DNA of 64,000 nucleotides from Pseudomonas nunensis (GCF_024296925.1 NZ_CP101125.1:3970501-4034500), one strand, 5' to 3'; shown: positions 32,182 through 41,303, counted from the first letter of the stretch. The notes: a model not told the origin generated them from the sequence alone. Numbers and translations are program-made.

Positions 32182-34401
32182 TCAAGCCTTGTCGGACGCA
32201 TACTCGTAGTTGTAATTGCCGTAGCCGCCGTTGCCGTAATAGCTCGACGCACGCTTCTCGACGCCGTTGAACACAGCGCCTTTCAACTGGATGCCGTTCT
32301 GGGAAAATCGACGAATCGTCAGTTCGATTTCTTTGGCGGGGTTCACGCCGAAGCGGGTGACGATCAGGCTGATCGCGGCTTCACGCCCGACGATCGCGGC
32401 GTCGGTCACCGCCAGCAGCGGTGGCGTATCGATGATCACCACGTCATACAGCTCGCTGAGTTGTGCCAGCAGCTCGCGGAAGTTCGCGTGCATCAACAGC
32501 TCTGAAGGGTTAGGCGGGACCTGTCCGCGGCTGATGAAGTGCAGGTTCTCGACCTCGGTTTCGTGGATGCCCTGCTCCAGGCTGCAACGCTTGACCAGCA
32601 GGTCCGACAAGCCATTGCTGATCGGCGTGTTGAGCGTCTTGTGCAGATGCCCCTTGCGCATGTCGGCATCGATCAGCACAACTTTTTGACCGCTTTGCGC
32701 CATGACGGCGGCGAGGTTGGACGAGACGAAAGTTTTGCCGACCTGCGGGCTCGGACCGGAAATCATGATGCGGTTATTGGTCGAGTCCAGCCCGGCGAAG
32801 TGCAGGCAAGTGCGCAAGCTGCGGATCGACTCGATCGACAGGTCGGTCGGATTGCGCAGGGCCAACAGGAATGCCTGGCGCCGCGACTCGTCACTCAGGC
32901 GCAGCTTTTTACTGTCCTCTTCCTGTTGCAACGCGCTGTAGGGAATCGATGCATACACCGGCAGCCCGAGTTGCTCAATGGCTTCCGGCCCTTCCAGGCC
33001 GCGACTCAGGGATTTGCGCACCAGCACCAGCGCCACACCGACAAATGCCCCGAGGAAGGTCGCGATCAGCACGATCAGTGCCTTACGCGGTTTCACCGGA
33101 GTGGTCTTGTCGACATCCGCCGCATCGATCAGCCGCGCATTGCCCACTGCGCCGGCCCGAACGATGTCGAGCTCCTGGGATTTGTTCAGCAGTTGCGTGT
33201 AGATCTGCGACGCGACTTCCACGTCGCGGGTCAGGTTTAGCAACTCCTGCTGGGTGGCGGGCAGGTCCTGGACTTTGCTCTCCAGACTCTTCTGCTGACG
33301 AGTCAATTCGCCGATCTGCGCCATCAGGGCGCGATAGACCGGATGCTGTTTGGTGAACTTGCGATCAAGCTCCGCCTGTTGCAGCTTCAACTCGGAAATG
33401 CGCGTGTCGAGGGTGACGATCTGTTCCAGCACCGATTGGGTTTCGAGGGAAATGTTGACCGTCTTGCCACGGGTTTGGTAACCGTTGAGCGCATCGCTGG
33501 CCTTGATCAGGTCGTTCTTGACCTGCGGCAGTTGAGCTTGCAGAAAGTCCAGGCTTTGCGCCGCTTCGGCCGAGGTGCGCTCGACGTTTTGCTGTACATA
33601 CAACGAGGCGACTTTATTGAGGATCTTCACCGCTTGGGCGTAGTCAGGGCTGGCCAGGGCCAGGCGAATTATGCCCGACTCCTTGCCTTGCTCGGACACG
33701 TCCAGGTCATCCTGATAATCGAGGATGGTGACGATTCTTGGGCTGCGCACCACTTGGAAACGCGTGCCGGGATTGGCTGCCAGATCGGCGATCCGCCCCT
33801 CGATGCCGTTTTGCGCGAAGGCTTCGCCGACGACACCGTTCACCAACAGATTGTCGTTGTCATCGAACAGCTGGAATCGTTGCTGCTCGCCGGCCACCAG
33901 CGTCAGCTTCTTGCCCAACAGTTCTTCCGGCAAGTTGAGCTGTGCGATGTCCAGGCGCTCACCGCCCCAGGCGTAACTGTTCAGGCCGAAACGCGGTGGC
34001 GCAACAGCGTCGCCCTTGTAGCGTCGGGCCAGAAAACCGCCAATGACCGGGAAGGTGTTGGGCGTGACGTCGATATCCAGGTGCAGGTCGTCGACGGTTT
34101 TGCCGATCACCGCGCGGGACTTGATGATGCCGATCTCGGTCACCGACGGCGATTGCCCATTGAGCATGCTGTTGAGGTCGGAGAAACCGAGCATGTCGTT
34201 CTTTTTCGGTTCGACCTGGACCACGGCGTTCGCCAGGTACACCGGCGTCGCCAAAATCGCATAGGCCACGCCGGTCAGCATAAATGCTCCGGTGAGCGCG
34301 CCGATTAACCATTTCTGGTCAATTAAACTGCCGAATATACCGAGAAGATCAATATCATCTCGTTCGTTGTCCCGGGTGCCGACTACTGACGGTAACTGCA
34401 T
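32182..34401 (-). CDS. Wzc-like polysaccharide co-polymerase and tyrosine autokinase
   Basis: 739 residues, inner membrane. N-terminal Wzz domain with TM1 near residues 30-52, a long periplasmic coiled region with repeated Leu/Gln heptads (300-420), TM2 (LIVLIATFLGAFVGVALVLV), then the BY-kinase: Walker A ISGPSPQVGKTFVSSNLAAV, Walker A-prime VVLIDADMRKGHLHK, Walker B VVIIDTPPLL. The C-terminus carries a tyrosine cluster (SYYGNGGYGNYNYEY). Controls chain length and export with the Wza-like protein; dephosphorylated by the adjacent Wzb-like phosphatase. Confidence 0.95.
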   Translation of the reverse strand: MQLPSVVGTRDNERDDIDLLGIFGSLIDQKWLIGALTGAFMLTGVAYAILATPVYLANAVVQVEPKKNDMLGFSDLNSMLNGQSPSVTEIGIIKSRAVIGKTVDDLHLDIDVTPNTFPVIGGFLARRYKGDAVAPPRFGLNSYAWGGERLDIAQLNLPEELLGKKLTLVAGEQQRFQLFDDNDNLLVNGVVGEAFAQNGIEGRIADLAANPGTRFQVVRSPRIVTILDYQDDLDVSEQGKESGIIRLALASPDYAQAVKILNKVASLYVQQNVERTSAEAAQSLDFLQAQLPQVKNDLIKASDALNGYQTRGKTVNISLETQSVLEQIVTLDTRISELKLQQAELDRKFTKQHPVYRALMAQIGELTRQQKSLESKVQDLPATQQELLNLTRDVEVASQIYTQLLNKSQELDIVRAGAVGNARLIDAADVDKTTPVKPRKALIVLIATFLGAFVGVALVLVRKSLSRGLEGPEAIEQLGLPVYASIPYSALQQEEDSKKLRLSDESRRQAFLLALRNPTDLSIESIRSLRTCLHFAGLDSTNNRIMISGPSPQVGKTFVSSNLAAVMAQSGQKVVLIDADMRKGHLHKTLNTPISNGLSDLLVKRCSLEQGIHETEVENLHFISRGQVPPNPSELLMHANFRELLAQLSELYDVVIIDTPPLLAVTDAAIVGREAAISLIVTRFGVNPAKEIELTIRRFSQNGIQLKGAVFNGVEKRASSYYGNGGYGNYNYEYASDKA

Positions 34402-34440
34402 AAGTGAGTTCTTACCATTTACTGATCTGAAAATTATTCA

Positions 34441-34881
34441 TCAATGCCCAAGGCGCTGCGCCCATGAGCAAACAGCATCTTCAATCAATGCATGGGCATG
34501 AATAAAAGCTGCTCTTCCTTGACGATACGGGTCCTGTATTTCTCGCTCACTCTGCCACTTGCCGAGAAGAAACACTTTGCCCCTGGCGTGCGATGCAATC
34601 TTCAGCACTTGGTTTACATGCTGTTTTTCCATGACCAGAATCAGGTCTGATTCATTGACGATGTCCGGGGTGATTTGCCGCGCCTTGAAGCCTTCGGCGC
34701 AATGCCCGTGGGCTTCCAGCACCTGGCGCGCCGCGGGTTCCATGGCTTCGCCAACGCGCGCGCTCAGGCCCGCCGAGGTGACGGCGATGGTTGAAGACGC
34801 CAGCGCATTACGCAGCAGCAGTTCTGCGGTGGGGCTTCGGCAAATATTGCCCACGCAGACGACAAGGATCTTTCTGAACAA
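34441..34881 (-). CDS. Wzb-like low-molecular-weight protein tyrosine phosphatase
   Basis: 146 residues from a TTG at 34881 with GGGAAG 7 bases upstream; a TTG at 34911 would add ten. The P-loop VCVGNICRSPTAE carries the CX5R signature, and DPYRQG carries the general acid Asp. It removes phosphate from the tyrosine cluster of the Wzc-like kinase, 40 bp downstream. First gene of the leftward assembly operon. No ATG is available near the N-terminus. Confidence 0.93.
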   Translation of the reverse strand: MFRKILVVCVGNICRSPTAELLLRNALASSTIAVTSAGLSARVGEAMEPAARQVLEAHGHCAEGFKARQITPDIVNESDLILVMEKQHVNQVLKIASHARGKVFLLGKWQSEREIQDPYRQGRAAFIHAHALIEDAVCSWAQRLGH

Positions 34882-34934
34882 GGCAACGCTTCCCGTGTAA
34901 TGTCGAATCAACCAATGCGTAGTGGGGATTCAAA

Positions 34935-34950
34935 TGAACCCACGGGTTCA
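34935..34950. promoter_or_regulatory. 16-bp palindrome in the divergent wzb / hydrolase promoter region
   Basis: TGAACCC-AC-GGGTTCA, perfect arms, 54 bp upstream of the wzb-like start, within the 299-bp divergent intergenic region. The 7-2-7 symmetry with an AC centre matches that of the palindrome upstream of the yjbE-like operon. Confidence 0.42.
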
Positions 34951-35180
34951 TCCCGCACTCAGAAACGGATCAACCTTGTAAATACAAGCGTATTAAGTAC
35001 CACGGCAGCCAAACGCCGCCCAACCACAATAGCCGGACCAAAAATAACGAACGTTTTCTAACAATGCTTATCCGACAAAACATAACAGTCGTGCACTTAG
35101 CAGCCTTTTCGCCATCGAACTAATAGCGTCGAAAAACCAATAAACAATGTTATTTCCAGCCCGACGTGAGGAAACCCGCC

Positions 35181-36140
35181 ATGAGCTCAGCACCTTTCAA
35201 ATGTCTTGCCGCTTCGACGCTGCTGATACTCAGTAGTCAGGTTCACGCCAGCACACTGTTTCCCGTCCTGAACGCCGACAAGACTTTCGGCGTCCAGGTG
35301 AAGATCCAGACATTCACCCCCGCCGACGCCGCGCAGATCAAAACAGCGGGCTTCGGCTTTGTGCGTTTTGGCGTGTGGACGGACAGCCTCGGCGGCGCGG
35401 CGTATCAAAAACAGATCAGCGACGCGTTCGCCGTCGCCAAAGCCGCCGGATTACCGGTGCTGATGACCATTCGCTCAACCGAAGCCCTGACGGACGCGCC
35501 CGGTAATGCCGGCGAACTGGCGGCGGCCGGAACGCAGTTCGCCCAGTCGGTAGTCGCCCTGGAACAGTCCTACCGCACGCAATTGGTGGCGATTGAAATC
35601 TGGAATGAGCCGGACCTGGAAAAGTATTGGCCGACCGGCAGCTTCGAGACGACGTTCGTGCCGTTCATGAGCGCGATGTGCCAATCCCTCGGATCGAAAG
35701 CCCACACCACACCGCTGATCGGCTTCGGTTTCTCGAAAGCGCCGAGTGCGGGCTCCGCGTCGACAGTGGCGCTGAACCGGATTGTCAGTGAATACCCCAA
35801 ATGCCTGAGCGCGATTTCCTATCATCCCTATGGCCTGACCGGCACGCAGATCAGTACCGCCCAGGCGTTTATTCAGCAGAATTTCCATTTGCCCGGGGTT
35901 ATCAGCGAGTGGGGCGTGTCGGCGCTCAGCTCCAACGGCGGGGTCGATGGGCAAGCCAGCAAGGTCAGCACCTTCATTTCCGATGTCGAAAAACTGAAAA
36001 TCCCGCTGACGTCGGTTTATGAATGGAAAAACAGTGAATCGGGCGGGAATGACCGAGAGAGAAACTTCGGCCTGCAGACGTCAGATGGTCAGCCAAAGCC
36101 GGCACAGTTGGCGGTCCAGACCCTGCTTAATGCGCAGTAG
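35181..36140 (+). CDS. Secreted clan-A glycoside hydrolase
   Basis: 319 residues from the ATG at 35181 (GAGG 9 bases upstream). Signal peptide CLAASTLLILSSQVHA. A TIM-barrel of clan GH-A: acid/base Glu143 in EIWNEPDLEKYW, nucleophile Glu243 in GVISEWGVSAL, with FGFVRFGVWTD and ISYHPYG on other strands. PslG of P. aeruginosa is a related type used with exopolysaccharide export. It is divergent from the wzb operon and probably trims or releases the polymer in the periplasm. Exact GH family (5, 39 or related) is uncertain. Confidence 0.85.
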   Translation: MSSAPFKCLAASTLLILSSQVHASTLFPVLNADKTFGVQVKIQTFTPADAAQIKTAGFGFVRFGVWTDSLGGAAYQKQISDAFAVAKAAGLPVLMTIRSTEALTDAPGNAGELAAAGTQFAQSVVALEQSYRTQLVAIEIWNEPDLEKYWPTGSFETTFVPFMSAMCQSLGSKAHTTPLIGFGFSKAPSAGSASTVALNRIVSEYPKCLSAISYHPYGLTGTQISTAQAFIQQNFHLPGVISEWGVSALSSNGGVDGQASKVSTFISDVEKLKIPLTSVYEWKNSESGGNDRERNFGLQTSDGQPKPAQLAVQTLLNAQ

Positions 36141-36328
36141 GCCACGTTAACGGTCAGTTGCTTTGAACCTGTGCCCCGATTTGGCATCGTATTTACCGAT
36201 ACCACGCCCCGCCATTCAAACGCCTGTTTTCAGGTTGTTGCCATTGGGGCCATCGATACGCACACCCGCCCTTGAGTGGCTGTCAGCGCTCGGGTAATGT
36301 CATCAGACCCATAGGACAGAGCACGCCC

Positions 36329-37255
36329 ATGACTTCCAAGCTGGAACAACTCAAACAAATCACCACCGTCGTTGCCGATACCGGCGACTTCGAAGCTATC
36401 GCTCGCGTTAAACCCGTGGACGCTACCACCAACCCTTCCCTGCTGCTCAAAGCGGCGGCCATTTCCGGTTACGCCGAGCTGCTGAACGCTTGCGTTCATG
36501 ACTGCAAGGGCGACGTCGGCCTGGCCAGCGACCGTTTTGGCGTCGCGGTAGGGCAAGAAATCCTGAAAGTGGTCCCAGGCCGTATTTCCACCGAAGTGGA
36601 TGCACGTCTTTCGTTCGACACTGACGCCGTATTGAAGCGCGCGCACCGTCTGATCGAGCTGTACGACAAGGCCGGCATCGGCCGTGACCGCGTACTGATC
36701 AAGATCGCCTCCACCTGGGAAGGCATCCGTGCCGCCGAGATCCTGGAAAAGGAAGGCATCCAGACCAACCTGACCCTGCTGTTCTCCTTCGCTCAGGCCG
36801 CCGCTTGCGCTGACGCGGGCGTGTTCCTGATTTCGCCGTTCGTGGGCCGCATCTACGACTGGTACAAGAAGGCCAACGGCAACGACTACACCGGCGCGGA
36901 TGATCCGGGCGTGCAGTCGGTAACCCGCATCTACAACTACTACAAGGCCAATGACTACAAAACCGTGGTCATGGGCGCAAGCTTCCGCAATCTGAATCAG
37001 ATCGAGCAACTGGCAGGTTGCGATCGCCTGACCATCAGCCCGGATCTGCTGGAGAAACTGGCGGCGGACAACGGCAAGCTGGAGCGCAAACTGGCGCCAG
37101 GGCATGCCGGCGAAGCACGTCTGAGCCTGAATGAAGCGCAGTTCCGTTGGTTGTCCAACGAAGATGCGATGGCGACCGAGAAACTGGCCGAAGGTATTCG
37201 TCAGTTCGCCCGTGACCAGGAAAAGCTTGAGGCGTTGCTGCAAGCCAAGCTGTGA
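36329..37255 (+). CDS. tal: Transaldolase
   Basis: 308 residues from the ATG at 36329. Non-oxidative pentose phosphate enzyme, sedoheptulose-7-P + glyceraldehyde-3-P to erythrose-4-P + fructose-6-P. Motifs: [14 protein letters not shown] at 30-43, [14 protein letters not shown] with the Schiff-base Lys, [28 protein letters not shown] and MGASFRN. Followed by a strong terminator, so monocistronic. Confidence 0.97.
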   Translation: MTSKLEQLKQITTVVADTGDFEAIARVKPVDATTNPSLLLKAAAISGYAELLNACVHDCKGDVGLASDRFGVAVGQEILKVVPGRISTEVDARLSFDTDAVLKRAHRLIELYDKAGIGRDRVLIKIASTWEGIRAAEILEKEGIQTNLTLLFSFAQAAACADAGVFLISPFVGRIYDWYKKANGNDYTGADDPGVQSVTRIYNYYKANDYKTVVMGASFRNLNQIEQLAGCDRLTISPDLLEKLAADNGKLERKLAPGHAGEARLSLNEAQFRWLSNEDAMATEKLAEGIRQFARDQEKLEALLQAKL

Positions 37256-37274
37256 TCTAGTTTCGACGCAATGC

Positions 37275-37309
37275 AAAAAGGGCGAACCCTCACGGGCTCG
37301 CCCTTTTTT
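37275..37309. terminator. Intrinsic terminator of tal
   Basis: AAAAAGGGCGA pairs with TCGCCCTTTTT around a 12-nt loop, then Ts. Located 20 bp after the stop. Confidence 0.88.
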
Positions 37310-37338
37310 GTATTTGGCTGGTTATGTCGCGATGAGGA

Positions 37339-37475
37339 CCTGTGGTGAGGGAGCTTGCTCCCGCTCGGCTGCGTAGCAGTCGTAATCCGGTTGACTGGGG
37401 TCTGACTGACACCACCAGGTGAATGGTTTTAGGGCCGCTTCGCAGCCCAGCGGGAGCAAGCTCCCTCGCCACAGG
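37339..37475. repeat. REP-like inverted repeat, GAGGGAGCTTGCTCCC type
   Basis: Arms TGTGGTGAGGGAGCTTGCTC and its complement near 37447-37475, with a 90-bp spacer and extra complementary GGCTGCG / CGCAGCC. It is distinct in sequence from both REPIN classes in the window. Confidence 0.85.
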
Positions 37476-37493
37476 CCAGCGGATGGCTTGGGA

Positions 37494-37976
37494 TCAATGC
37501 CGCTCCAGCGCATTTACCAGATCATGAAACGCTTCACGATTGGAGTCGTTCAGGCCCATGAGGATCTTGTGTGCTTCGAGCACTTTGATCCGCACCACTT
37601 CTTCGGACTGATCCTGGTCTGGCAGGTCGGTCAGGCACTCAGGGCATGGGATCGGGCGGTCAACGATGTTGAACACTTGCTCGAAGCCCATGGACTGCAG
37701 CAGACGGGTGATGTCTTCGTGGGTGGTGACGACGGTCGGCAGCAAGCCGACCTTCTGCCGCGACAGGATCGACAGTTTGGCCAGCAGGCCCAACGTGGTG
37801 CTGTCGATGCTACGGGTTTCGGTCAGGTCGATCACGATCGCGTTGAAGTTCAACGCCGTGAAGATCCGCTCAATAGTCGCATCCAACGCCGAACACAGGG
37901 TCAGGCGAACTTCACCGACGAACTTCAGGACGAAGGTGCCGTCCTGCTCGGCGAACTGGATTCTACCGGTACTCAT
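37494..37976 (-). CDS. rssC: Anti-sigma factor antagonist RssC (STAS domain)
   Basis: 160 residues. STAS-type anti-anti-sigma protein; the Ser in TRSIDSTTLGLL (Ser56) is in the usual phosphorylation position. The C-terminal 50 residues carry a CPEC pair (PIPCPECLTDL) beyond the STAS fold. It overlaps the rssB stop (TAATG). RssB and RssC form a partner-switching pair in Pseudomonas that influences RpoS activity; the sensing phosphatase is the upstream gene. Confidence 0.88.
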   Translation of the reverse strand: MSTGRIQFAEQDGTFVLKFVGEVRLTLCSALDATIERIFTALNFNAIVIDLTETRSIDSTTLGLLAKLSILSRQKVGLLPTVVTTHEDITRLLQSMGFEQVFNIVDRPIPCPECLTDLPDQDQSEEVVRIKVLEAHKILMGLNDSNREAFHDLVNALERH

Positions 37977-39157
37977 TAAAGATTCCTGCTCAACACCAAC
38001 AGGGCGATATCATCCGGCATCTCCCCTAGCGTGGCCAATCCAAAAACCTGCCGCAGCCCATCCAGGGTGCCGCCCGCAGCCTTGACCCGTTGGGGCAACG
38101 CCGCTTCTTTCTCTTTGAGTGTGGGTTCTGGCAAAAGGTCCAGAATGCCATCAGACATCAGCGTCAGGCTGAACGTCGGAGGCAATTCCATCACGTGGTC
38201 TTCGTAGGTGGCTTCATTGAAGAGGCCCACCGGCAGACCACGCCCTTCCAGATAACGAACACTGTCTGGCGTGTACAACACAGGCAACGGCAGATGACCG
38301 CCGATGCTATAGGTCAACAAACCTGTCTCCTCGTCGATGACACCACCGACCATTGTGACGTGTTTACCCAGCTTACAACTGATCAGGCCTCGGTTGATAT
38401 GACCAAGTACCTCTGAAGGCTTGAATTCTGGCAACGTGCCATTGCGCTTGGATTCGAACAGCAGGCGCGTGGTCATGAATTTCAACAGCACGGTGACGAA
38501 GGCTGAAGAGGCGCCATGACCGGAAACATCCGCCAGGTAGAAAGCTACCCGACGCTCGTCGACCCGAAAGTAGTCAACGAAATCACCCGACAGGTACAGC
38601 GACGGGATGATCTGGTGGGCAAACTGGAACTCGTCGATGGTCCAAGGACTGACCGGCAGCATGTTCATCTGCACCTGGCGACCGGCGTTCTGGTCTTCCT
38701 GGAGCAGGTTCAGGCTGGCTTCGAGTTCGCGGTTGGCCTTTTCAAGCTTGTCGCGGTAGCGCTGGTTTTCCAGCAGCAGGCGCGCACGATCCAGGGCCCG
38801 GCGCACGGAGTGCTCGAGCACGGCCAGATCTTCGAGAGGCTTGATCAGGTAGTCCGCCGCGCCCAGGCGCAGGGCCTCGACCGCATCGTTCATCACGCCG
38901 GCACCCGACACCACGATAACCGGGGTTTGCGGCGACAGCTCGGTGACCTGGCGAATGAGTTCGAGCCCGCCCATCTGCGGCATGCGCAGATCGCAGATGA
39001 CCAAGTCGGACTTGTCTTGCTCGAATACCTGAAGACCCTGCTGGCCATTGCTGGCTTGCAGGACACTGAAACCACTGTCTTCCAAATAGGCGGCGAGGCT
39101 CGCGCGCACTACTTCGTCATCATCGATTATCAGCAGCGTGGCACTGGTTTTTGGCAT
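37976..39157 (-). CDS. rssB: Response regulator / PP2C-type phosphatase RssB
   Basis: 393 residues: receiver domain (1-120, phospho-Asp56 in ICDLRMPQMGG, acidic DDD at 12-14, Lys in IKPLED), a coiled linker (ENQRYRDKLEKANRELEASL), and a SpoIIE-type PP2C phosphatase domain with GDFVDYF, DVSGHGASSAF and MSDGILDL metal-binding residues. Dephosphorylates its STAS partner RssC. Length and layout match P. aeruginosa RssB (PA2798), not the short enterobacterial RssB. Confidence 0.9.
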   Translation of the reverse strand: MPKTSATLLIIDDDEVVRASLAAYLEDSGFSVLQASNGQQGLQVFEQDKSDLVICDLRMPQMGGLELIRQVTELSPQTPVIVVSGAGVMNDAVEALRLGAADYLIKPLEDLAVLEHSVRRALDRARLLLENQRYRDKLEKANRELEASLNLLQEDQNAGRQVQMNMLPVSPWTIDEFQFAHQIIPSLYLSGDFVDYFRVDERRVAFYLADVSGHGASSAFVTVLLKFMTTRLLFESKRNGTLPEFKPSEVLGHINRGLISCKLGKHVTMVGGVIDEETGLLTYSIGGHLPLPVLYTPDSVRYLEGRGLPVGLFNEATYEDHVMELPPTFSLTLMSDGILDLLPEPTLKEKEAALPQRVKAAGGTLDGLRQVFGLATLGEMPDDIALLVLSRNL

Positions 39158-39433
39158 GTGGGCAAACGGCGCCAGAATTAGGTTGGCGTAGCAGGCAGGG
39201 GTTTAATCCCGGCTCACACTACTGGATTCGCTTTCTAGCCTCTCTGTTGCACTGTTTTCGAGCGTTTGCCCGACACACAGGTCCACCAGAGGTGCCCTTC
39301 TAAGGCGCAGACGGTACTCCCATCCGCGGGGCGTTTCAAGCTCACGCCGATGGTCGCTTGACGTCTTTACTTCTCAAATCACCGGGAGTTATAAGAACAG
39401 GTAAAACCGGAACCTAATGGAAGGATCGAACCC
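39158..39433. other. Intergenic region between rssB and PilZ gene
   Basis: 276 bp between divergent genes. I found no gene, terminator or clear palindrome; an AGGA sits before the PilZ ATG. Confidence 0.5.
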
Positions 39434-39733
39434 ATGAGTCAAACCGATCGGGACTACAGCGAAAAGCGCGATTTCATTCGCATGCGGGTCGATGCCGATG
39501 TCTCGCTGATTCATGAGGGCGATGAGGTGCCAGCCGTCTGCATCGACCTTTCCAGCAGTGGCATGCAGGTGGAGGCGCCGCGCCTGTTCAAGGTCGGAGA
39601 CCGTCTGAGCGTGCGGATCGACTCCGATCACGCGGCCCTCAAGGGGCTTGAGGCCGACACCGAAGTGGTGTGGGTGAAGGAACAGGACGGCAGCAGCCAG
39701 AAACTCGGGCTTACAATCTTGAAGATGAAATAA
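39434..39733 (+). CDS. Single-domain PilZ protein
   Basis: 99 residues. Cyclic-di-GMP-binding PilZ domain with RDFIR (RxxxR, near residues 12-16) and DLSSSG (DxSxxG, near 38-43), so ligand binding is plausible. Small stand-alone PilZ proteins act as effectors that bind partner proteins. The partner is unknown. A terminator follows at once. Confidence 0.92.
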   Translation: MSQTDRDYSEKRDFIRMRVDADVSLIHEGDEVPAVCIDLSSSGMQVEAPRLFKVGDRLSVRIDSDHAALKGLEADTEVVWVKEQDGSSQKLGLTILKMK

Positions 39734-39749
39734 TCAGGATCCGAAAATA

Positions 39750-39782
39750 AAGAAGGCGGCCAATGGCCGCCTTCTTCGTTTT
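39750..39782. terminator. Bidirectional terminator between PilZ gene and mlaA
   Basis: AAGAAGGCGGCC-AAT-GGCCGCCTTCTT with T-run on the plus strand and A-run on the other side, between convergent genes. Confidence 0.9.
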
Positions 39783-39793
39783 ACCGGGCTGAA

Positions 39794-40483
39794 TCAGAAA
39801 TCGTCTTCGACGTGGCCGTCTTTGACTTTGAATTCGCGGTTCTGCAGGTAAGCGTTGCGGATGAAGATGTACTTGTCGCCATTGATCAGCTTCTCGGCCG
39901 ACAGCAGGCTGGCGCGGGTATCGACGATGTTCAAGCCGAATACCGAGTTACGCACTGGCACGTCGTTGATGTAACGGTACGGGCCGGTGTAGCTGTCGAC
40001 GAGCTTGGACGGCGCATCACGCAAAGTGCTTGGGCCGAGCAATGGCAGCATCACGTACGGACCACTGCCGACGCCCCAGTAGCCGAGGGTCTGGCCGAAA
40101 TCTTCATCGCTGCGTTGCAGGCCCATCTTGGTGCCCACATCGAAGAAGCCCAACACGCCGAAGGTGGTGTTGAAGATCAGTCGTGCGGTGTCGACGCCAG
40201 CGGCGGCCGGTTTGGCCTGCAGGATATTGTTCGCAAGGTTGGTCACATCACCGACGTTGCGGAACATGTTGTGGATGCCGTCTTCCACGAACTGCGGCGT
40301 CACGAACTCATAGCCCTGGGCAATGGGCTTCAGCGCGTAGGTATCGACGAAATCGTTGAACTGGTAAATCGGGCGGTTGACGCTTTCCCAAGGATCATCT
40401 TCCGAAGCCGCCTGGGCGGCAAACGGAACCAGCAACACGCTGGCACACACACATAGCTGAGCGAGTTGATTGCTCCAGCGCAT
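39794..40483 (-). CDS. mlaA: MlaA (VacJ) family phospholipid-transport protein
   Basis: 229 residues from the ATG at 40483. MlaA removes mislocalised phospholipids from the outer leaflet of the outer membrane. Matches: DPWESVNRPIYQFNDFVD, YEFVTPQFVEDGIHNMF, NILQAKPAAAG, TTFGVLGFFDVG and GSGPYVMLPLLGPSTLRD. The signal peptide ends VPFAAQA-ASED; there is no Cys at the cleavage point, unlike E. coli MlaA lipoprotein, so it may be anchored without lipid. Confidence 0.93.
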   Translation of the reverse strand: MRWSNQLAQLCVCASVLLVPFAAQAASEDDPWESVNRPIYQFNDFVDTYALKPIAQGYEFVTPQFVEDGIHNMFRNVGDVTNLANNILQAKPAAAGVDTARLIFNTTFGVLGFFDVGTKMGLQRSDEDFGQTLGYWGVGSGPYVMLPLLGPSTLRDAPSKLVDSYTGPYRYINDVPVRNSVFGLNIVDTRASLLSAEKLINGDKYIFIRNAYLQNREFKVKDGHVEDDF

Positions 40484-40682
40484 AGAAAACTCCTTGGATT
40501 GTACAAGCGCGGGCGCGCGGCCCAAGCGTAAAGGTGGCTAGTATAAGACGGAAACTCAGGTTTAGGCAGCACTGTGCGAACCTGCCTTCGCAAGTTGCAA
40601 ATCGACTGTGAGCGATTCACATCAATGTCACTCAACTGTCACCGTCCTCCCATAGCCTTGTCGCTATTTCAGGGACGTTGAT

Positions 40683-41303
40683 ATGCCGCATGCCGAAGCC
40701 TTGCCCGATGCCGCACCCAGCCTGACCGCCGTGCTGTTCGGCCTCAGTGGTTGCCTGGTGGATTTCGGTGCCCGCACGCGCCAGCCCGGCGCGCCTTCTG
40801 CCGAACATGCCGAAGTCACCCCCGGTGCCCTGGATAGCTTGCGCAGTTTGCAGCGCCTGCAGATTCCTTGCGCATGGCTCGATGAGCTTCCCGCTGCCCT
40901 CAGCCACACGCTTGCCGCGAGCCTGCCGGCGTGGATCAAGCCATCGCAACATCCCGCAACAATCAATCCATGGCCGGCCCCGAATGCCTGTTGGCAAGCC
41001 TTGATGGCGTTGAATGTCGAGCGTCTCGACGGTTGTGTGCTGGTCAGCGGCGAGCCGCGATTGCTGCAAGCCGGGCTCAATGCTGGACTGTGGACCATAG
41101 GCCTGGCGTCCTGCGGCTCACTGTGCGGATTGGCACCGAATGAATGGCAAGCATTGAGTCAAAACGAGCGTGAACACCTGCGTGGCAAGGCAACGGTGCA
41201 GCTGTTTGGCCTGGGCGTGCATTCGGTGATCGATCACCTTGGCGAGCTCGACACTTGCCTGGCAGACATCAGCCTGCGCCGGCTCAAGGGCGAAAAGCCC
41301 TGA
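40683..41303 (+). CDS. HAD-like (phosphonatase-related) protein lacking nucleophile Asp
   Basis: 206 residues. The N-terminal VLFGLSGCLVDFG aligns with the phosphonoacetaldehyde hydrolase motif FDWAGTxVDFG, but the nucleophile Asp is Gly20 and the Thr is Cys24, so HAD catalysis is unlikely. Later parts, CAWLDELPAAL, DGCVLVSGEPRLLQAGLNAG, TIGLASCGSLCGL, LGVHSVIDHLGELDTCL, resemble the Rossmann core and end of the same family. It is shorter than normal, and the cap looks reduced. Role unknown; perhaps a ligand-binding protein. Independent of neighbours by spacing. Confidence 0.8.
   Translation: MPHAEALPDAAPSLTAVLFGLSGCLVDFGARTRQPGAPSAEHAEVTPGALDSLRSLQRLQIPCAWLDELPAALSHTLAASLPAWIKPSQHPATINPWPAPNACWQALMALNVERLDGCVLVSGEPRLLQAGLNAGLWTIGLASCGSLCGLAPNEWQALSQNEREHLRGKATVQLFGLGVHSVIDHLGELDTCLADISLRRLKGEKP

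Noticed and set aside
40632..41098. Minus-strand frames opposite the HAD-like gene
   Set aside because: They lack ribosome sites and known motifs, whereas the plus-strand protein matches a HAD family fold.
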